Origin: Enterocloster clostridioformis
GTDB taxonomy: Bacteria; Bacillota; Clostridia; Lachnospirales; Lachnospiraceae
NCBI RefSeq assembly: GCF_020297485.1
Contig: NZ_JAIWZC010000001.1
Coordinates: 4,340,001 to 4,404,000, forward strand
Reading direction: 5' to 3'
Length of the DNA: 64,000 nucleotides
Below are positions 44,962-53,805 of the stretch, in pieces; the first letter of the stretch is position 1; the number at the start of each line of letters is the position of its first letter. The notes under the pieces were generated by a model. The model made no database searches and was not told where the DNA came from. It worked only from the letters and a program-made list of their open reading frames with translations. Position numbers and translations under genes: made by a program.

Positions 44962-45041
44962 TTACCCTTGAACGTAAAAATAGCTTGACAAATTACGACT
45001 AAGGGTATATATTTGATTTATGAATTACCCTTAGGGGTAAG
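44962..45041. promoter_or_regulatory. TACCCTT repeats around the small-regulator promoter
   Basis: The heptamer TACCCTT occurs at 44963-44969 and 45027-45033 and inverted (AAGGGTA) at 45001-45007; the last copy forms the palindrome TTACCC-TTAG-GGGTAA with its right flank. The promoter TTGACA (44985-44990), 17 bp, TATATT (45008-45013) is embedded among them. Probable autoregulatory operator. Confidence 0.6.
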
Positions 45042-45054
45042 AGGAGGCGGCAGG

Positions 45055-45273
45055 ATGTTTATAAATCTTAGGAAAGCCCTGGACAGAAGGTGTATTTCTC
45101 TAAGGGAATACGCGGACTTTCTGGGCATAAGTGAGGCGGCTGTACAGGATAAACTGGAGGGCGGCAAGGACTTTACATACTGGGAGTTCAGGAGGACTTG
45201 TGACCTGCTTCTGCCGGAGTATAATGCGGACTTCCTGTTTGCGGAGACTATCCTGGAAAACCGTTCTGCCTGA
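45055..45273 (+). CDS. Small helix-turn-helix regulator
   Basis: A 72-residue XRE-like protein: LRKALDRRCISLREYADFLG, then ISEAAVQDKLEGGKDFTYWEFRR as the recognition region. GAGGAGGCGG before ATG 45055 fixes the start. It precedes the APC permease gene by 104 bases and may control the permease-transporter-dehydratase unit as well as itself; phage-derived Cro-like proteins look similar, but no phage genes are near. Confidence 0.75.
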   Translation: MFINLRKALDRRCISLREYADFLGISEAAVQDKLEGGKDFTYWEFRRTCDLLLPEYNADFLFAETILENRSA

Positions 45274-45377
45274 ACTGCCGTCCGTCAGTCTCCATATGGC
45301 AATGGGGAGAAAGGGGACTTCTTGAGCCTGTTGGAGATGCTGCCACGAAACAACAGCATATTGTAATGGAGGAGCGT

Positions 45378-46718
45378 ATGAACGGAGAGAAAAAAGAGAT
45401 TCCAAAAGGCACGCTTGGACTGGTTGAACTGTATTGTCTGTCTATTGGTCAGGTAATTGGGGCCGGTGTTATTACGCTGGTGGGGCCGGCCATTACTGCA
45501 ACCGGGTATTCTGCATGGCTGGCGTATCTGCTGGCCATTGTTCTGGGATTTTTTACCGTATTCCCGCTTGTTTTTATCTGCGGCACACTTCGGCTGGGAG
45601 GCGGCTATTACTCCCTCATTGGAGCGCTGACCAACAAGACGTTAGCGGGAATGTACGCATTTGCGCAGCTTACAAAACTTTTGAGCATCTCATTGTTTGC
45701 GGTGAGCCTGGGGGTGTATGTCCAGTCTTTGTTTCCGCAGGTCAACACCACGGTCTGCGGGGTGGCGTTCCTGACGTTTTTCTATGTGGTGAATCTGTGC
45801 GGAATTGATATGATGGCTAAAATACAGAAATACATGACATGGGTATTGATTGCGGCCTTGCTCATGTTCATTGTCTTTGGCCTGATGTATTATAACCACC
45901 CGGTGTTTGATATCACCCATCAGAATTTCCTTACAAACGGCATTGCCGGTTTGTGGACGGCCAGTTTTCTTTTTGTATATTCAACCACAGGTTATTCCAT
46001 GACTATGAACTACGGTTCCGTGGCCAGGAATCCCCAGCGGGATATTCCATGGGCCCTGATTCTGTCCGTTCCCACTCTGGTGATTTTGTACTGTGGCGTG
46101 GCGGCGGCGGGAAGCTGCGTCCTTCCCATGGAAGAGGTCATGGACCAGCCGCTGACCCTGGTGGCCCGTGTGGCGCTTCCAAAGGTCCTGTTCATCGCGT
46201 TTATAATCGGCGGTCCCATCATGGCGCTGCTGACAACGATGAATTCCACCATGCCGGCAAACTGTCTTCCCATCATGGTGTCCTGTAAGGACGGGTGGCT
46301 TCCCAAATCCTTTGGGAAAGAAAATAAAAGGGGTGTGGCCTGGAAAATCATGACGCTGAACTATCTGCTGGGGCTGGTTCCCCTGTTGCTGGGGTTCAAT
46401 GTGAAGACCATTACCAACAATATCATGCTCCTTAATTCATGTATGTATCTCATGTGTTATTACGCATATTTTCAGATGCCGAAAAAGTATCCGGACGCCT
46501 GGAAGCGGTCCAGGTGGCATGTGGCGGACCGCGTATATTATCTGGTATGCGCCGTGGGGCTGGTAGGCCAGTGCGCCATACTGGTAAACTCCGCTTTTGC
46601 CCTGACCCCGATCATAGCCATTGTGAGCATTGCTGCCATTGCTGTATGCTGCGTCCTGGGCCTGCTGCGCGCCAGAAGCCCGGAAGTCACGGTGAGTACC
46701 ACAATCTGGGAAGATTAG
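45378..46718 (+). CDS. APC-superfamily amino acid permease
   Basis: A 446-residue membrane transporter with about twelve helices. The first helix has the APC signature SIGQVIGAGVITLVGPA with the unwound GAG motif; the sixth contains FLFVYSTTGYSM. Start at 45378 after GGAGGAGCG; an in-frame ATG at 45366 overlaps this site. Ten bases separate it from a DUF401 transporter gene, then an enolase-superfamily dehydratase. Amino acid or amino-acid-like substrate is the family expectation; the downstream acid-sugar-type enzyme leaves the real substrate open. Confidence 0.9.
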   Translation: MNGEKKEIPKGTLGLVELYCLSIGQVIGAGVITLVGPAITATGYSAWLAYLLAIVLGFFTVFPLVFICGTLRLGGGYYSLIGALTNKTLAGMYAFAQLTKLLSISLFAVSLGVYVQSLFPQVNTTVCGVAFLTFFYVVNLCGIDMMAKIQKYMTWVLIAALLMFIVFGLMYYNHPVFDITHQNFLTNGIAGLWTASFLFVYSTTGYSMTMNYGSVARNPQRDIPWALILSVPTLVILYCGVAAAGSCVLPMEEVMDQPLTLVARVALPKVLFIAFIIGGPIMALLTTMNSTMPANCLPIMVSCKDGWLPKSFGKENKRGVAWKIMTLNYLLGLVPLLLGFNVKTITNNIMLLNSCMYLMCYYAYFQMPKKYPDAWKRSRWHVADRVYYLVCAVGLVGQCAILVNSAFALTPIIAIVSIAAIAVCCVLGLLRARSPEVTVSTTIWED

Positions 46719-46728
46719 AGGGAGCCTG

Positions 46729-47946
46729 ATGGATATTCTAAAGCTGATGATAGTATTTGGTGTGCTGGTGGTCATGCTGTGTCTGAAACGTCCTCTGTAT
46801 CAGGGCATACTGGGGGCGGCGGCAGCTGTCTGTATTCTTTTTGGAATAGCGCCCGCCGAAGCCTTTAATACAGCCCTGTTATCCGTGACGGGCCGGGGAA
46901 CCCTGTCTGTCCTGCTGGTATTTTATCTCATTACTTTTTTACAGAGAATGCTGGAAAAACGGGATTTTCTCAATTTGGCTCAGGCATCGCTTAACGGGAT
47001 ATTCAACAACCGGAGGATAAATGCTTCCCTGGCGCCGGTTTTTATCGGCCTTCTTCCGTCAGCCGGAGCCGTGATCATCTGCGGGGATATTGTGGAAAAT
47101 AGCGTGGGGCCGTACCTGTCTCCGGAGGAAAAGACATTTGTTACATCCTATTTCCGGCATATTCCGGAGAGCTTTCTGCCTACATATACTTCCATTATCA
47201 TTGCCATAAGCCTGACCGGGGGCAGGGTGAGCGTGTCATCCTTTCTGGTCGGAATGCTGCCGCTGGTGTTTCTTCTGGCTTATCTGGGATACCTGTTCTG
47301 CCTGAGAAAAATACCAAAGGATACGGGGATGCCGCCCAGTATGGATAAGAGAGGGGATATCCGCAGTCTTTGCAGGAGCCTGTGGAGCATTGCTTTGGCA
47401 ATCGGCCTTATTATCGGGGCAGGTATGCCTGTGTATGCGGCGGTTGCCTGTTCCATTGTCCTATCTGTGTTCATAAATAAATTTACCTTTAGCGAATTAA
47501 AGCCAATGTTTTTGTCGGCAGTGGAGTCAAAGATAGTTACAAGCACGATCTGTATCATGATATTTAAGGACATCATGGCGTTCACAGGCGTCATTGAATC
47601 CCTTCCGGGGGCGTTTGAGAGACTGCCTGTGCCGGGTTTCCTGGTATTTGCCATGATTTTCTTTTTCGGGACCATTATTAGCGGCTCCCAGGCCATTATT
47701 GTACTGTGCATGCCTCTGGCCTTTGCGGCGGAGCCCCAAGCCGGTCTGGCCCTGTTCCTGCTGCTGATGGGAATGACTTATGCGGCCATGCAGATATCCC
47801 CAACCCATGTATGCCTTGCAATTGTGTCCGAATATTTTGGGGTGGGTATGGGAGCGCTGATTCGGAAAACCCTGCCGGTCATCTTTGTGTTCGCGGTGCT
47901 GCTCATAGGCTACTACGTCTTGCTGAGCCATGTGTTCGGCCTGTAA
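46729..47946 (+). CDS. DUF401-family integral membrane transporter
   Basis: A 405-residue membrane protein with ten or more helices. GTLSVLLVFYLITFLQRML, PVFIGLLPSAGAVIICGDIV and SYFRHIPESFLPTYTSIIIA are DUF401 hallmarks; the repeat near the end (GMTYAAMQISPTHVCL) resembles anion-transporter re-entrant loops. The family sits in the ion-transporter superfamily and is thought to move carboxylates. It is translated between the APC permease and the dehydratase, which supports uptake or export of an organic acid (inference). Confidence 0.85.
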   Translation: MDILKLMIVFGVLVVMLCLKRPLYQGILGAAAAVCILFGIAPAEAFNTALLSVTGRGTLSVLLVFYLITFLQRMLEKRDFLNLAQASLNGIFNNRRINASLAPVFIGLLPSAGAVIICGDIVENSVGPYLSPEEKTFVTSYFRHIPESFLPTYTSIIIAISLTGGRVSVSSFLVGMLPLVFLLAYLGYLFCLRKIPKDTGMPPSMDKRGDIRSLCRSLWSIALAIGLIIGAGMPVYAAVACSIVLSVFINKFTFSELKPMFLSAVESKIVTSTICIMIFKDIMAFTGVIESLPGAFERLPVPGFLVFAMIFFFGTIISGSQAIIVLCMPLAFAAEPQAGLALFLLLMGMTYAAMQISPTHVCLAIVSEYFGVGMGALIRKTLPVIFVFAVLLIGYYVLLSHVFGL

Positions 47947-47995
47947 AAAAGGAACCTGTTAATGTGAAAATATAATGAATTTAAGGAGGTACGAA

Positions 47996-49174
47996 ATGAA
48001 AATTACAAAAGTAGACGTCATGCAGGTAAAGACACCTAATCCTTCATGGAGACCGATTCTGTGCCGTGTTTATACGGACGAGGGAATCTACGGAGACGGC
48101 GAGGCCGCGCTGGCCTACGGCATAGCTGCTCCGGCTGCCTTTGGCATGATACGTGACCTGGCGGCACTTATCATCGGCATGGACCCTCTGGACAATGAGG
48201 TTGTCTGGGATACTCTCTACAAAAACACCTTCTGGGGACAGAACGGCGGTCCTGTGGTGTTTGCCGGAATCAGTGCCATTGACTTTGCGCTCTGGGATAT
48301 ACGGGGCAAGTTTTTCAACGTGCCGGTATACAAGCTGTTAGGCGGCAAGAAGCAGGACAACCTGCGCTGCTACGCAAGCCAGCTCCAGTTCGGCTGGAGC
48401 GACCACTGGGAGGAAGCAAAGGATACGGAGGAATATGCGGCAAATGCCAGGAAAGCAGTGGAGGAAGGATACGACGCCATTAAGATTGACTTTTTTACCT
48501 TTGACAGGAAGGATGGCAGGAGGTTTGATAAGATTACGGAGACCACGGGTATCTTAAAGCAGTATTATGTAGGCCTGGTAGAAGAACGTGTGGCGGCTGT
48601 GCGTGAAGCGGTGGGACCGGATGTGGACATCATCATGGAGAACCATTCCGTTCCCGATGCCAACGGGGCGGTTCAGCTGGCAAGGGCAGTGGAGAAGTAT
48701 AATATATTCTATTTCGAGGAGCCTAACACACCAAGTCCCAAAACCGCAAAATTCATCGCGGACCACATCAATATCCCCATATCCCATGGAGAGAGGGTAT
48801 ACTCCAGATGGCAGTACGCGCAGTATTTTGAGAACATGTCCGTGCAGGTTATACAGCCAGATCTGGGTAACTGCGGCGGTATCACTGAGGGAAAGAAAAT
48901 CTGTGATATGGCTCATGTATATGACATATCCGTACAGGCTCATGTATGTGCGGGCCCACTTTCCACAGCCGCCGCCCTGCAGCTGGAGTGTGTGATACCC
49001 AACTTCATTATCCATGAACACCACAGAAACGCCCTGCTTCCCCATAACAGGGAGCTGTGCATCTATGATTACCAGCCTGTAAATGGAACATATAAGGTTC
49101 CGGAACTGCCTGGACTGGGAAATGAATTTTCAGAGAAAGCGCTGACCTGCTGCGATAAGATTACTGTTGAATAA
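47996..49174 (+). CDS. Enolase-superfamily acid-sugar dehydratase (galactonate dehydratase-like)
   Basis: A mandelate racemase/muconate lactonising-type enzyme of 392 residues that abstracts a proton next to a carboxylate. Metal ligands appear in IIMENHSVPD, FYFEEPNTP and HGERVYSRW; a Lys-x-Asp (IKIDFF) lies before them, and a late HVCAGPLSTAAALQL provides the histidine side. The E-x-H and GERVYSRW pattern is closest to D-galactonate/gluconate-type dehydratases; in galactonate dehydratase the first ligand is Asp, here Glu. AAGGAGGT before ATG 47996 sets the start. It ends the permease operon. Confidence 0.88.
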   Translation: MKITKVDVMQVKTPNPSWRPILCRVYTDEGIYGDGEAALAYGIAAPAAFGMIRDLAALIIGMDPLDNEVVWDTLYKNTFWGQNGGPVVFAGISAIDFALWDIRGKFFNVPVYKLLGGKKQDNLRCYASQLQFGWSDHWEEAKDTEEYAANARKAVEEGYDAIKIDFFTFDRKDGRRFDKITETTGILKQYYVGLVEERVAAVREAVGPDVDIIMENHSVPDANGAVQLARAVEKYNIFYFEEPNTPSPKTAKFIADHINIPISHGERVYSRWQYAQYFENMSVQVIQPDLGNCGGITEGKKICDMAHVYDISVQAHVCAGPLSTAAALQLECVIPNFIIHEHHRNALLPHNRELCIYDYQPVNGTYKVPELPGLGNEFSEKALTCCDKITVE

Positions 49175-49183
49175 AAAGAAGGA

Positions 49184-49227
49184 AAGGGACGCTGTACCAG
49201 ATAAAACGGGTACGGCGTCCCTTGTTG
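49184..49227. terminator. Bidirectional terminator, intron insertion target (copy 2)
   Basis: AAGGGACGC-TGTACC pairs with GGGTACG-GCGTCCCTT; T-rich on the plus side, and CTTCTTTTTATT on the minus side. It once separated the dehydratase from convergent tetR; the intron now lies between. Confidence 0.88.
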
Positions 49228-49228
49228 G

Positions 49229-51113
49229 GTGCGCCCGGCGGGCGCACGTTCTAACGGGTGAAAGTCCCTGACCCGCCCGGCAGTGGGAAGGGTGCAGCCA
49301 ATGGCAAGGGCGTCATCGTGAGGTGGGGTCTGAAGGAAGCCGGAGGCAAACCACTGGCCTGTAAAAGTTGTCCGGATAGGCTGTGAAGCGTGGATGAGGT
49401 TGCCTAACAAACTAAAGTCCAATAACTGCACGGAACGCCAGCAGTAAACGGGGCAGGTATAAGTGGGAAAGAACGTGTGAGTACCCGGGGAGGTCTCACG
49501 GACGTGAAAGTGGCGATAAAACATTCGCTGTCACGGAGTAAAGCTTGCCGTGAGAAGTCAGCAGAGGTCATAGTACCGGGCGGTCGCAAACGCACCGGGA
49601 AGGACTGAACAGTAGGAGGTGTCGTTACCAAATGGAAACCGGACATGGAATTAAGTACAGACAACTTCATATTGAGGACTACCTGCGAGAGATACCTGCG
49701 GAACAGGGAAGGGAAACAGGAGAGTACGCCCATGAAAGGATTACCGGGAACCCCGACACCAACACGGACTTTCGGACGGACAACCTGCTAGATACGATTC
49801 TTAGAAGCGACAATCTAAATGCCGCCTATAAGAAGGTCAAAACGAACAAAGGCGTTGGTGGGATTGACGGAATGCAGGTGGATGAACTTCTACCCTACCT
49901 GAGAGAACACCAGTCCGAATTGGTCGAGCAGGTGAGGGAAGGCAAATACAAGCCAAACCCAGTCCGAAGGGTAGAAATACCCAAAGAGGAGAAAGGAAAA
50001 ACAAGGAAACTGGGGATACCCACAGTGGTAGACAGGGTAATCCAACAGGCAATCGCACAGGAACTGACGCCCTTATATGAAGAACAGTTCTCTGACAACA
50101 GCATCGGATTCCGTCCCGGCAGAGGGGCGCATGACGCACTGGAAAGATGTAGGAAATATATCAACGAAGGATATGTCTACGTGGTCAGCATGGATTTACA
50201 ATCCTACTTTGACACGGTGAACCACAGCAAGCTGATAGAGGTGCTGTCGAGGACGGTGAAGGACGGGAGGGTAATCTCGCTGATACACAAGTACCTGAAA
50301 GCCGGAGTAATGGAGGACGGAGGATTTCACGCAACGACCGAGGGCGTGCCGCAGGGAGGCCCGCTAAGTCCCTTATGTGGAAATGTCATGCTGAATGAGT
50401 TGGACAAGGAACTGGAGCGCAGGGGACACAAGTATGTGAGGTATGCGGATGACTGCCTGATTCTGTGCAAAAGCAGGAAAAGCGCAGAGAGGACAATGGA
50501 AAACATTGTGCCATTCATCACAGGAAAAGTGTTTCTGAAAGTCAATCTTCAGAAAACGACAGTGAGCCACGTCAGCAAGATAAAATACCTGGGCTACGGC
50601 TTTTACCGGCATAAAGGGAAATGCCGCATGAGGATACACCCGAAGTCGGTGGCAAAAATGAAGAACCGGATACGGGAGCTGACAACCAGAGGGAACAAAT
50701 GGAGCAATCAGGAGAGGGAAGAAAAACGCCGAAGCTATGCAAGGGGATGGATTAACTATTATCGATATGCAGACATGAAAAGCCTGATGGAACAGACGGA
50801 TGAGTGGCTGCGCCACAGAATCCGAGCGGTGTACTGGAAACAATGGAAGAAGGTACGCACAAGATATAAAATGTTGCGGGCGTTACATTTACCAGAGTGG
50901 AAGGTGCATGAGATGGCGAACTGCCGAAAGGGAGTGTGGAGAGCGGCGGGAATGCTCAACTCGGCACTCACCAAAAGAATCATAGTGGACAGACTTGGTT
51001 ATCCCGATATGACTGCCCACTATCTGAAAGTCCGAGTAAACTATTGAACCGCGTAGTACCGAACGGTACGCTACGTGGTGTGGAAGGGGAGGTTAAAATC
51101 TCCCCTATCCGAT
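49229..51113 (+). mobile_element. Group II intron, copy 2 (class C-like)
   Basis: Matches copy 1 over all 1885 bp; I saw no difference in the stretches compared, and all reading frames agree. It starts two bases after a terminator stem and ends 4 bases before the tetR stop codon. Same orientation as copy 1, offset 13343 bp. Confidence 0.93.
49632..51047 (+). CDS. ltrA: Group II intron reverse transcriptase/maturase (copy 2)
   Basis: Same 471-residue protein as at 36289, with intact YADD and maturase X domain and no endonuclease. Two intact identical copies point to recent retro-movement. Confidence 0.97.
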   Translation: METGHGIKYRQLHIEDYLREIPAEQGRETGEYAHERITGNPDTNTDFRTDNLLDTILRSDNLNAAYKKVKTNKGVGGIDGMQVDELLPYLREHQSELVEQVREGKYKPNPVRRVEIPKEEKGKTRKLGIPTVVDRVIQQAIAQELTPLYEEQFSDNSIGFRPGRGAHDALERCRKYINEGYVYVVSMDLQSYFDTVNHSKLIEVLSRTVKDGRVISLIHKYLKAGVMEDGGFHATTEGVPQGGPLSPLCGNVMLNELDKELERRGHKYVRYADDCLILCKSRKSAERTMENIVPFITGKVFLKVNLQKTTVSHVSKIKYLGYGFYRHKGKCRMRIHPKSVAKMKNRIRELTTRGNKWSNQEREEKRRSYARGWINYYRYADMKSLMEQTDEWLRHRIRAVYWKQWKKVRTRYKMLRALHLPEWKVHEMANCRKGVWRAAGMLNSALTKRIIVDRLGYPDMTAHYLKVRVNY

Positions 51114-51117
51114 TGCG

Positions 51118-51735
51118 TCAGGTTTTACGCATCAGGAACTGGAGGGTGTGGGAGGGGATTCCCATGCCTTTTTCCTGCATCTCGGTAAAGGCAGACAGAA
51201 TCCGGCCGATTTGTACGTCGTCAGAAGGAATCAGGTGGTTATCCAGGGTGATGGTAAGAACAGTCAGCACGATTTGAGCTGTCTCTTCCGGGAAGCTGCA
51301 CTGGATGCTGCCTTCCCGCACTCCCTGACGGATGATGTCAGCCAGGATGGGGTTCAGCTTGGTGATGATGATGCGGGAGAATTTCTGGTGTATGAAGGCG
51401 CTTTCCCGCTGTTCGTTGAAGGTGCGCATCTCTTCCCGGCGTCTCAGTTCCATGGAGGAGTCCAGGCAGGCGTGGTATATGATTTCCAGTTTCTGAAAGG
51501 CATCCAGGTGGGAGGAGGCGGCCAGCTCCCTGCCTTCGTCCAGGACACGGGAGTAGTTTCTCTCAATCACTGCGTCTATGATATCGTTCTTGGAAGAAAA
51601 ATAGTAATAGATACTTCCTTTCCCGATACCGGCTTTTTGGGCAATATCACTGACGGAAATAGCCTGGACATTGGCTGAACCCATAAGTTCCTGCATGGCA
51701 TCCAGTATCATCTCCTTTTTATTATGGCTTTGCAT
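51118..51735 (-). CDS. TetR-family regulator of the assembly-line operon
   Basis: A 205-residue repressor. The N-terminal helix-turn-helix reads ISVSDIAQKAGIGKGSIYYYFSSK; the remaining ~150 residues form the helical ligand domain. It is divergent from the phosphopantetheinyl transferase gene. A perfect palindrome (51846-51862) sits in that operon's leader, so it most likely represses the operon, relieved by a lipid-like or CoA-like ligand. Intron copy 2 now lies between its stop codon and the terminator it formerly shared. Confidence 0.92.
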   Translation of the reverse strand: MQSHNKKEMILDAMQELMGSANVQAISVSDIAQKAGIGKGSIYYYFSSKNDIIDAVIERNYSRVLDEGRELAASSHLDAFQKLEIIYHACLDSSMELRRREEMRTFNEQRESAFIHQKFSRIIITKLNPILADIIRQGVREGSIQCSFPEETAQIVLTVLTITLDNHLIPSDDVQIGRILSAFTEMQEKGMGIPSHTLQFLMRKT

Positions 51736-51803
51736 AAAAAATCCTCGGTTTTTTCTTTAGAATACATCCAAGTATAGCAGAATATAAATGAAAACGCCAG
51801 ACT

Positions 51804-51831
51804 TGACTGGCGGTCGAAAACGTGTTATGTT
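51804..51831 (+). promoter_or_regulatory. Promoter of the assembly-line operon
   Basis: TTGACT at 51804-51809, 16-bp spacer, TATGTT at 51826-51831. A GGTCGAA half-operator (51812-51818) lies in the spacer. Confidence 0.6.
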
Positions 51832-51845
51832 TAGTTTGATTCTGA

Positions 51846-51862
51846 TTCGACCACTGGTCGAA
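51846..51862. promoter_or_regulatory. Perfect TetR-type operator palindrome
   Basis: TTCGACCA-C-TGGTCGAA, 8-bp arms around one base, just downstream of the predicted transcription start and 33 bases before the first gene. Confidence 0.75.
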
Positions 51863-51894
51863 AAGCGGGAGAATAGAGTCCGGGAGGAAACGTC

Positions 51895-52446
51895 ATGATT
51901 TATCTGGCTACATATGAACCCGGCGGCAGTCTTTATAACCGGGAGCGGGAACATATACTGGGCAGGAGCCTGCTGAACTTCGGTCTGATGAAGGAGTATG
52001 GACGGACCTGGGAGGTGGAGCAGGAGACCGGCTCAAAACCATGTCTTAAGGGTGCAGAGGACGTGGAATTTAATATCAGCCATACAAGGGGTCTGGTGGT
52101 CTGCGCTGTGGCGGACCGTGCGCTGGGCGTGGATACGGAGCGTATTCGCCCGTTTAAGGAGGGCCTGATGAGGCGCGTGTGTTCCGAATCAGAGCGCGGC
52201 TTTGTGCTGGAAGGAAGGTCTGAGGCAGCGCGGCAGGAACGGTTTTTCCGGCTGTGGACGCTTAAGGAGAGCTTTGTCAAGGCCATTGGCAGGGGGCTGG
52301 CCTTTCCGCTGGGGGACATTACATTTTCCCTGGAGGAGGGCGCTGTAAAAGGGAGTATTCCGGGCTGGCGGTTTTACCAGTCCAGGGTTTACCAATCATA
52401 TATTATATCCGTCTGCGCGGCGGATGAAAAAGGAGAGGCAGTATGA
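51895..52446 (+). CDS. 4'-phosphopantetheinyl transferase (Sfp type)
   Basis: Transfers the phosphopantetheine arm of CoA to a serine of a carrier protein. A 183-residue protein with FNISHT (59-64), GVDTE (78-82, Mg2+-binding Asp80 and Glu82) and WTLKESFVKA (121-130), the three Sfp signatures, though shorter than Sfp itself. GGGAGGAAAC precedes the ATG. It overlaps the next gene by four bases. Its client is surely the ACP at 55231. Confidence 0.94.
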   Translation: MIYLATYEPGGSLYNREREHILGRSLLNFGLMKEYGRTWEVEQETGSKPCLKGAEDVEFNISHTRGLVVCAVADRALGVDTERIRPFKEGLMRRVCSESERGFVLEGRSEAARQERFFRLWTLKESFVKAIGRGLAFPLGDITFSLEEGAVKGSIPGWRFYQSRVYQSYIISVCAADEKGEAV

Positions 52447-52760
52447 GTTACGAAGAAGTATTTGAAAAGGTAAAGGAAATTTTCATGAAGGCCGATGTGA
52501 GCAAGGTAGAGGAGCATCTGGCCTTTCAGTTCAATATTACGGGTGAGGGCGAGGGCGCGTTCTATGCGGAGGTCAGGGACGGCAGCCTGAGGGTGGAGCC
52601 GTATGAGTATTATGACAGGGATGCAATGTTTATCTGCTCCGCCGATACTCTGATGAAGCTGGCATCGGGAAAGCTGGACCCGGTCTTTGCATTTACCACG
52701 GGAAAACTGAAGGTTGAGGGAAGTCTGGAAAAGGCTCTGATGTTGCAGAAGTTTGTGTAG
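52443..52760 (+). CDS. SCP2 sterol-carrier-like lipid-binding protein
   Basis: A 105-residue single SCP2 domain: HLAFQFNITGEGEGAFYAEV (beta sheet), then MFICSADTLMKLASGKLDPVFAF and TGKLKVEGS, the helix and lipid-tunnel strand typical of the fold. The family binds fatty acyl chains, acyl-CoA or other hydrophobic molecules. Coupled to the upstream transferase gene by ATGA overlap. In this operon it may hold an acyl substrate or product. Confidence 0.88.
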   Translation: MSYEEVFEKVKEIFMKADVSKVEEHLAFQFNITGEGEGAFYAEVRDGSLRVEPYEYYDRDAMFICSADTLMKLASGKLDPVFAFTTGKLKVEGSLEKALMLQKFV

Positions 52761-52845
52761 GCAGAATGTAGGCAGAAGTTTTGTTCAGGCAGGCGCATGT
52801 GCGGCGCCGGGAAACCGGGCAGCCCATGGCAAAGGAGTGAAGTAT

Positions 52846-53805
52846 ATGGGAATCAAGGGATGGATACTGGGATTGGCGGCAGCGGGAGCAGCGGGAGAAT
52901 ACGGTATAGCGCGGTATTTCTTTCACCGGACCGTGGTCCGGGGAAATGCAAAGCGCGACAGGACCCGGAAGATGGCAGGCACGGACTGGGACGCTTATAT
53001 TCCGGGTATCCGCGCCAGCAGGGAATGGCTGGCAGGACAGCCTCAGGAAGAGGTGTACATAACATCCCGGGACGGGCTCAGGCTCCACGGCACGTTTTTT
53101 TGCTGTGAAGGTTCCGGGAAGGCGGTGGTGTGCTTCCACGGCTATACCAGCGAAGGACTCAACGATTACACATCCATTGCTAAATTTTATCTGAGTCAGG
53201 GCTTCAGCCTGATGGCGGTGGATGAGAGGGCCCACGGCAAAAGCGAGGGCACCTATATCGGCTTTGGCTGTCTGGACCGCAATGACGCCAGGCAGTGGAT
53301 GGAGTATATGGTGGAGCGTCTGGGAGAGGACTGCGAGCTGATGCTCCACGGCATTTCCATGGGAGCGGCCACCGTGCTGATGTCCACGGGCCTGAATCTT
53401 CCAAAGCAGGTCAGAGCTGCCGTGTCAGACTGTGCCTTTACCTCTGCCTGGGAAGTGTTCAGCCATGTGCTCAGGAGTATGTACCATATGCCGGCTTTTC
53501 CCGTGATGCAGATTGCGGACCGTATGGCCAGGAGTGAGGCTGGATACGGCCTGGATGAATGCAATGCCAGGGAAGAGGTAAAGAAGGCCCGTATTCCCAT
53601 CCTGTTTATCCATGGGGACAGGGACACCTTTGTGCCCTGTTCCATGGTGTATGAGCTGTACGAGGCCTGCGCGTCGCCTAAGGAGCTGTTAGTCATACCG
53701 GGAGCCAGCCATGCAGAGGCGTACTATAAGGAGACGGACCGTTATGAACATGCGATTGAGGAACTGATTGCCCGGTTTTTTGGAAAAGAGGAGAACAAAG
53801 TATGA
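52846..53805 (+). CDS. Alpha/beta hydrolase, possible thioesterase or product-releasing esterase
   Basis: A 319-residue serine hydrolase. An N-terminal hydrophobic stretch (~5-22) may anchor it to the membrane. The fold shows CFHGYTSEG (oxyanion loop), nucleophile elbow HGISMGA, acid in IHGDRDTFVP and base in PGASHAEAY. Similar to the YqkD/prolyl-oligopeptidase-like lipase group. AAAGGAGTGAAG before ATG 52846 sets the start. It overlaps the condensation gene by four bases. A type-II-thioesterase or releasing role is inferred from context. Confidence 0.88.
   Translation: MGIKGWILGLAAAGAAGEYGIARYFFHRTVVRGNAKRDRTRKMAGTDWDAYIPGIRASREWLAGQPQEEVYITSRDGLRLHGTFFCCEGSGKAVVCFHGYTSEGLNDYTSIAKFYLSQGFSLMAVDERAHGKSEGTYIGFGCLDRNDARQWMEYMVERLGEDCELMLHGISMGAATVLMSTGLNLPKQVRAAVSDCAFTSAWEVFSHVLRSMYHMPAFPVMQIADRMARSEAGYGLDECNAREEVKKARIPILFIHGDRDTFVPCSMVYELYEACASPKELLVIPGASHAEAYYKETDRYEHAIEELIARFFGKEENKV

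Noticed and set aside
35886..51113. A composite transposon bounded by the two identical elements
   Set aside because: The bounding copies are group II introns without transposase ends, and the genes between are chromosomal housekeeping and transport genes.
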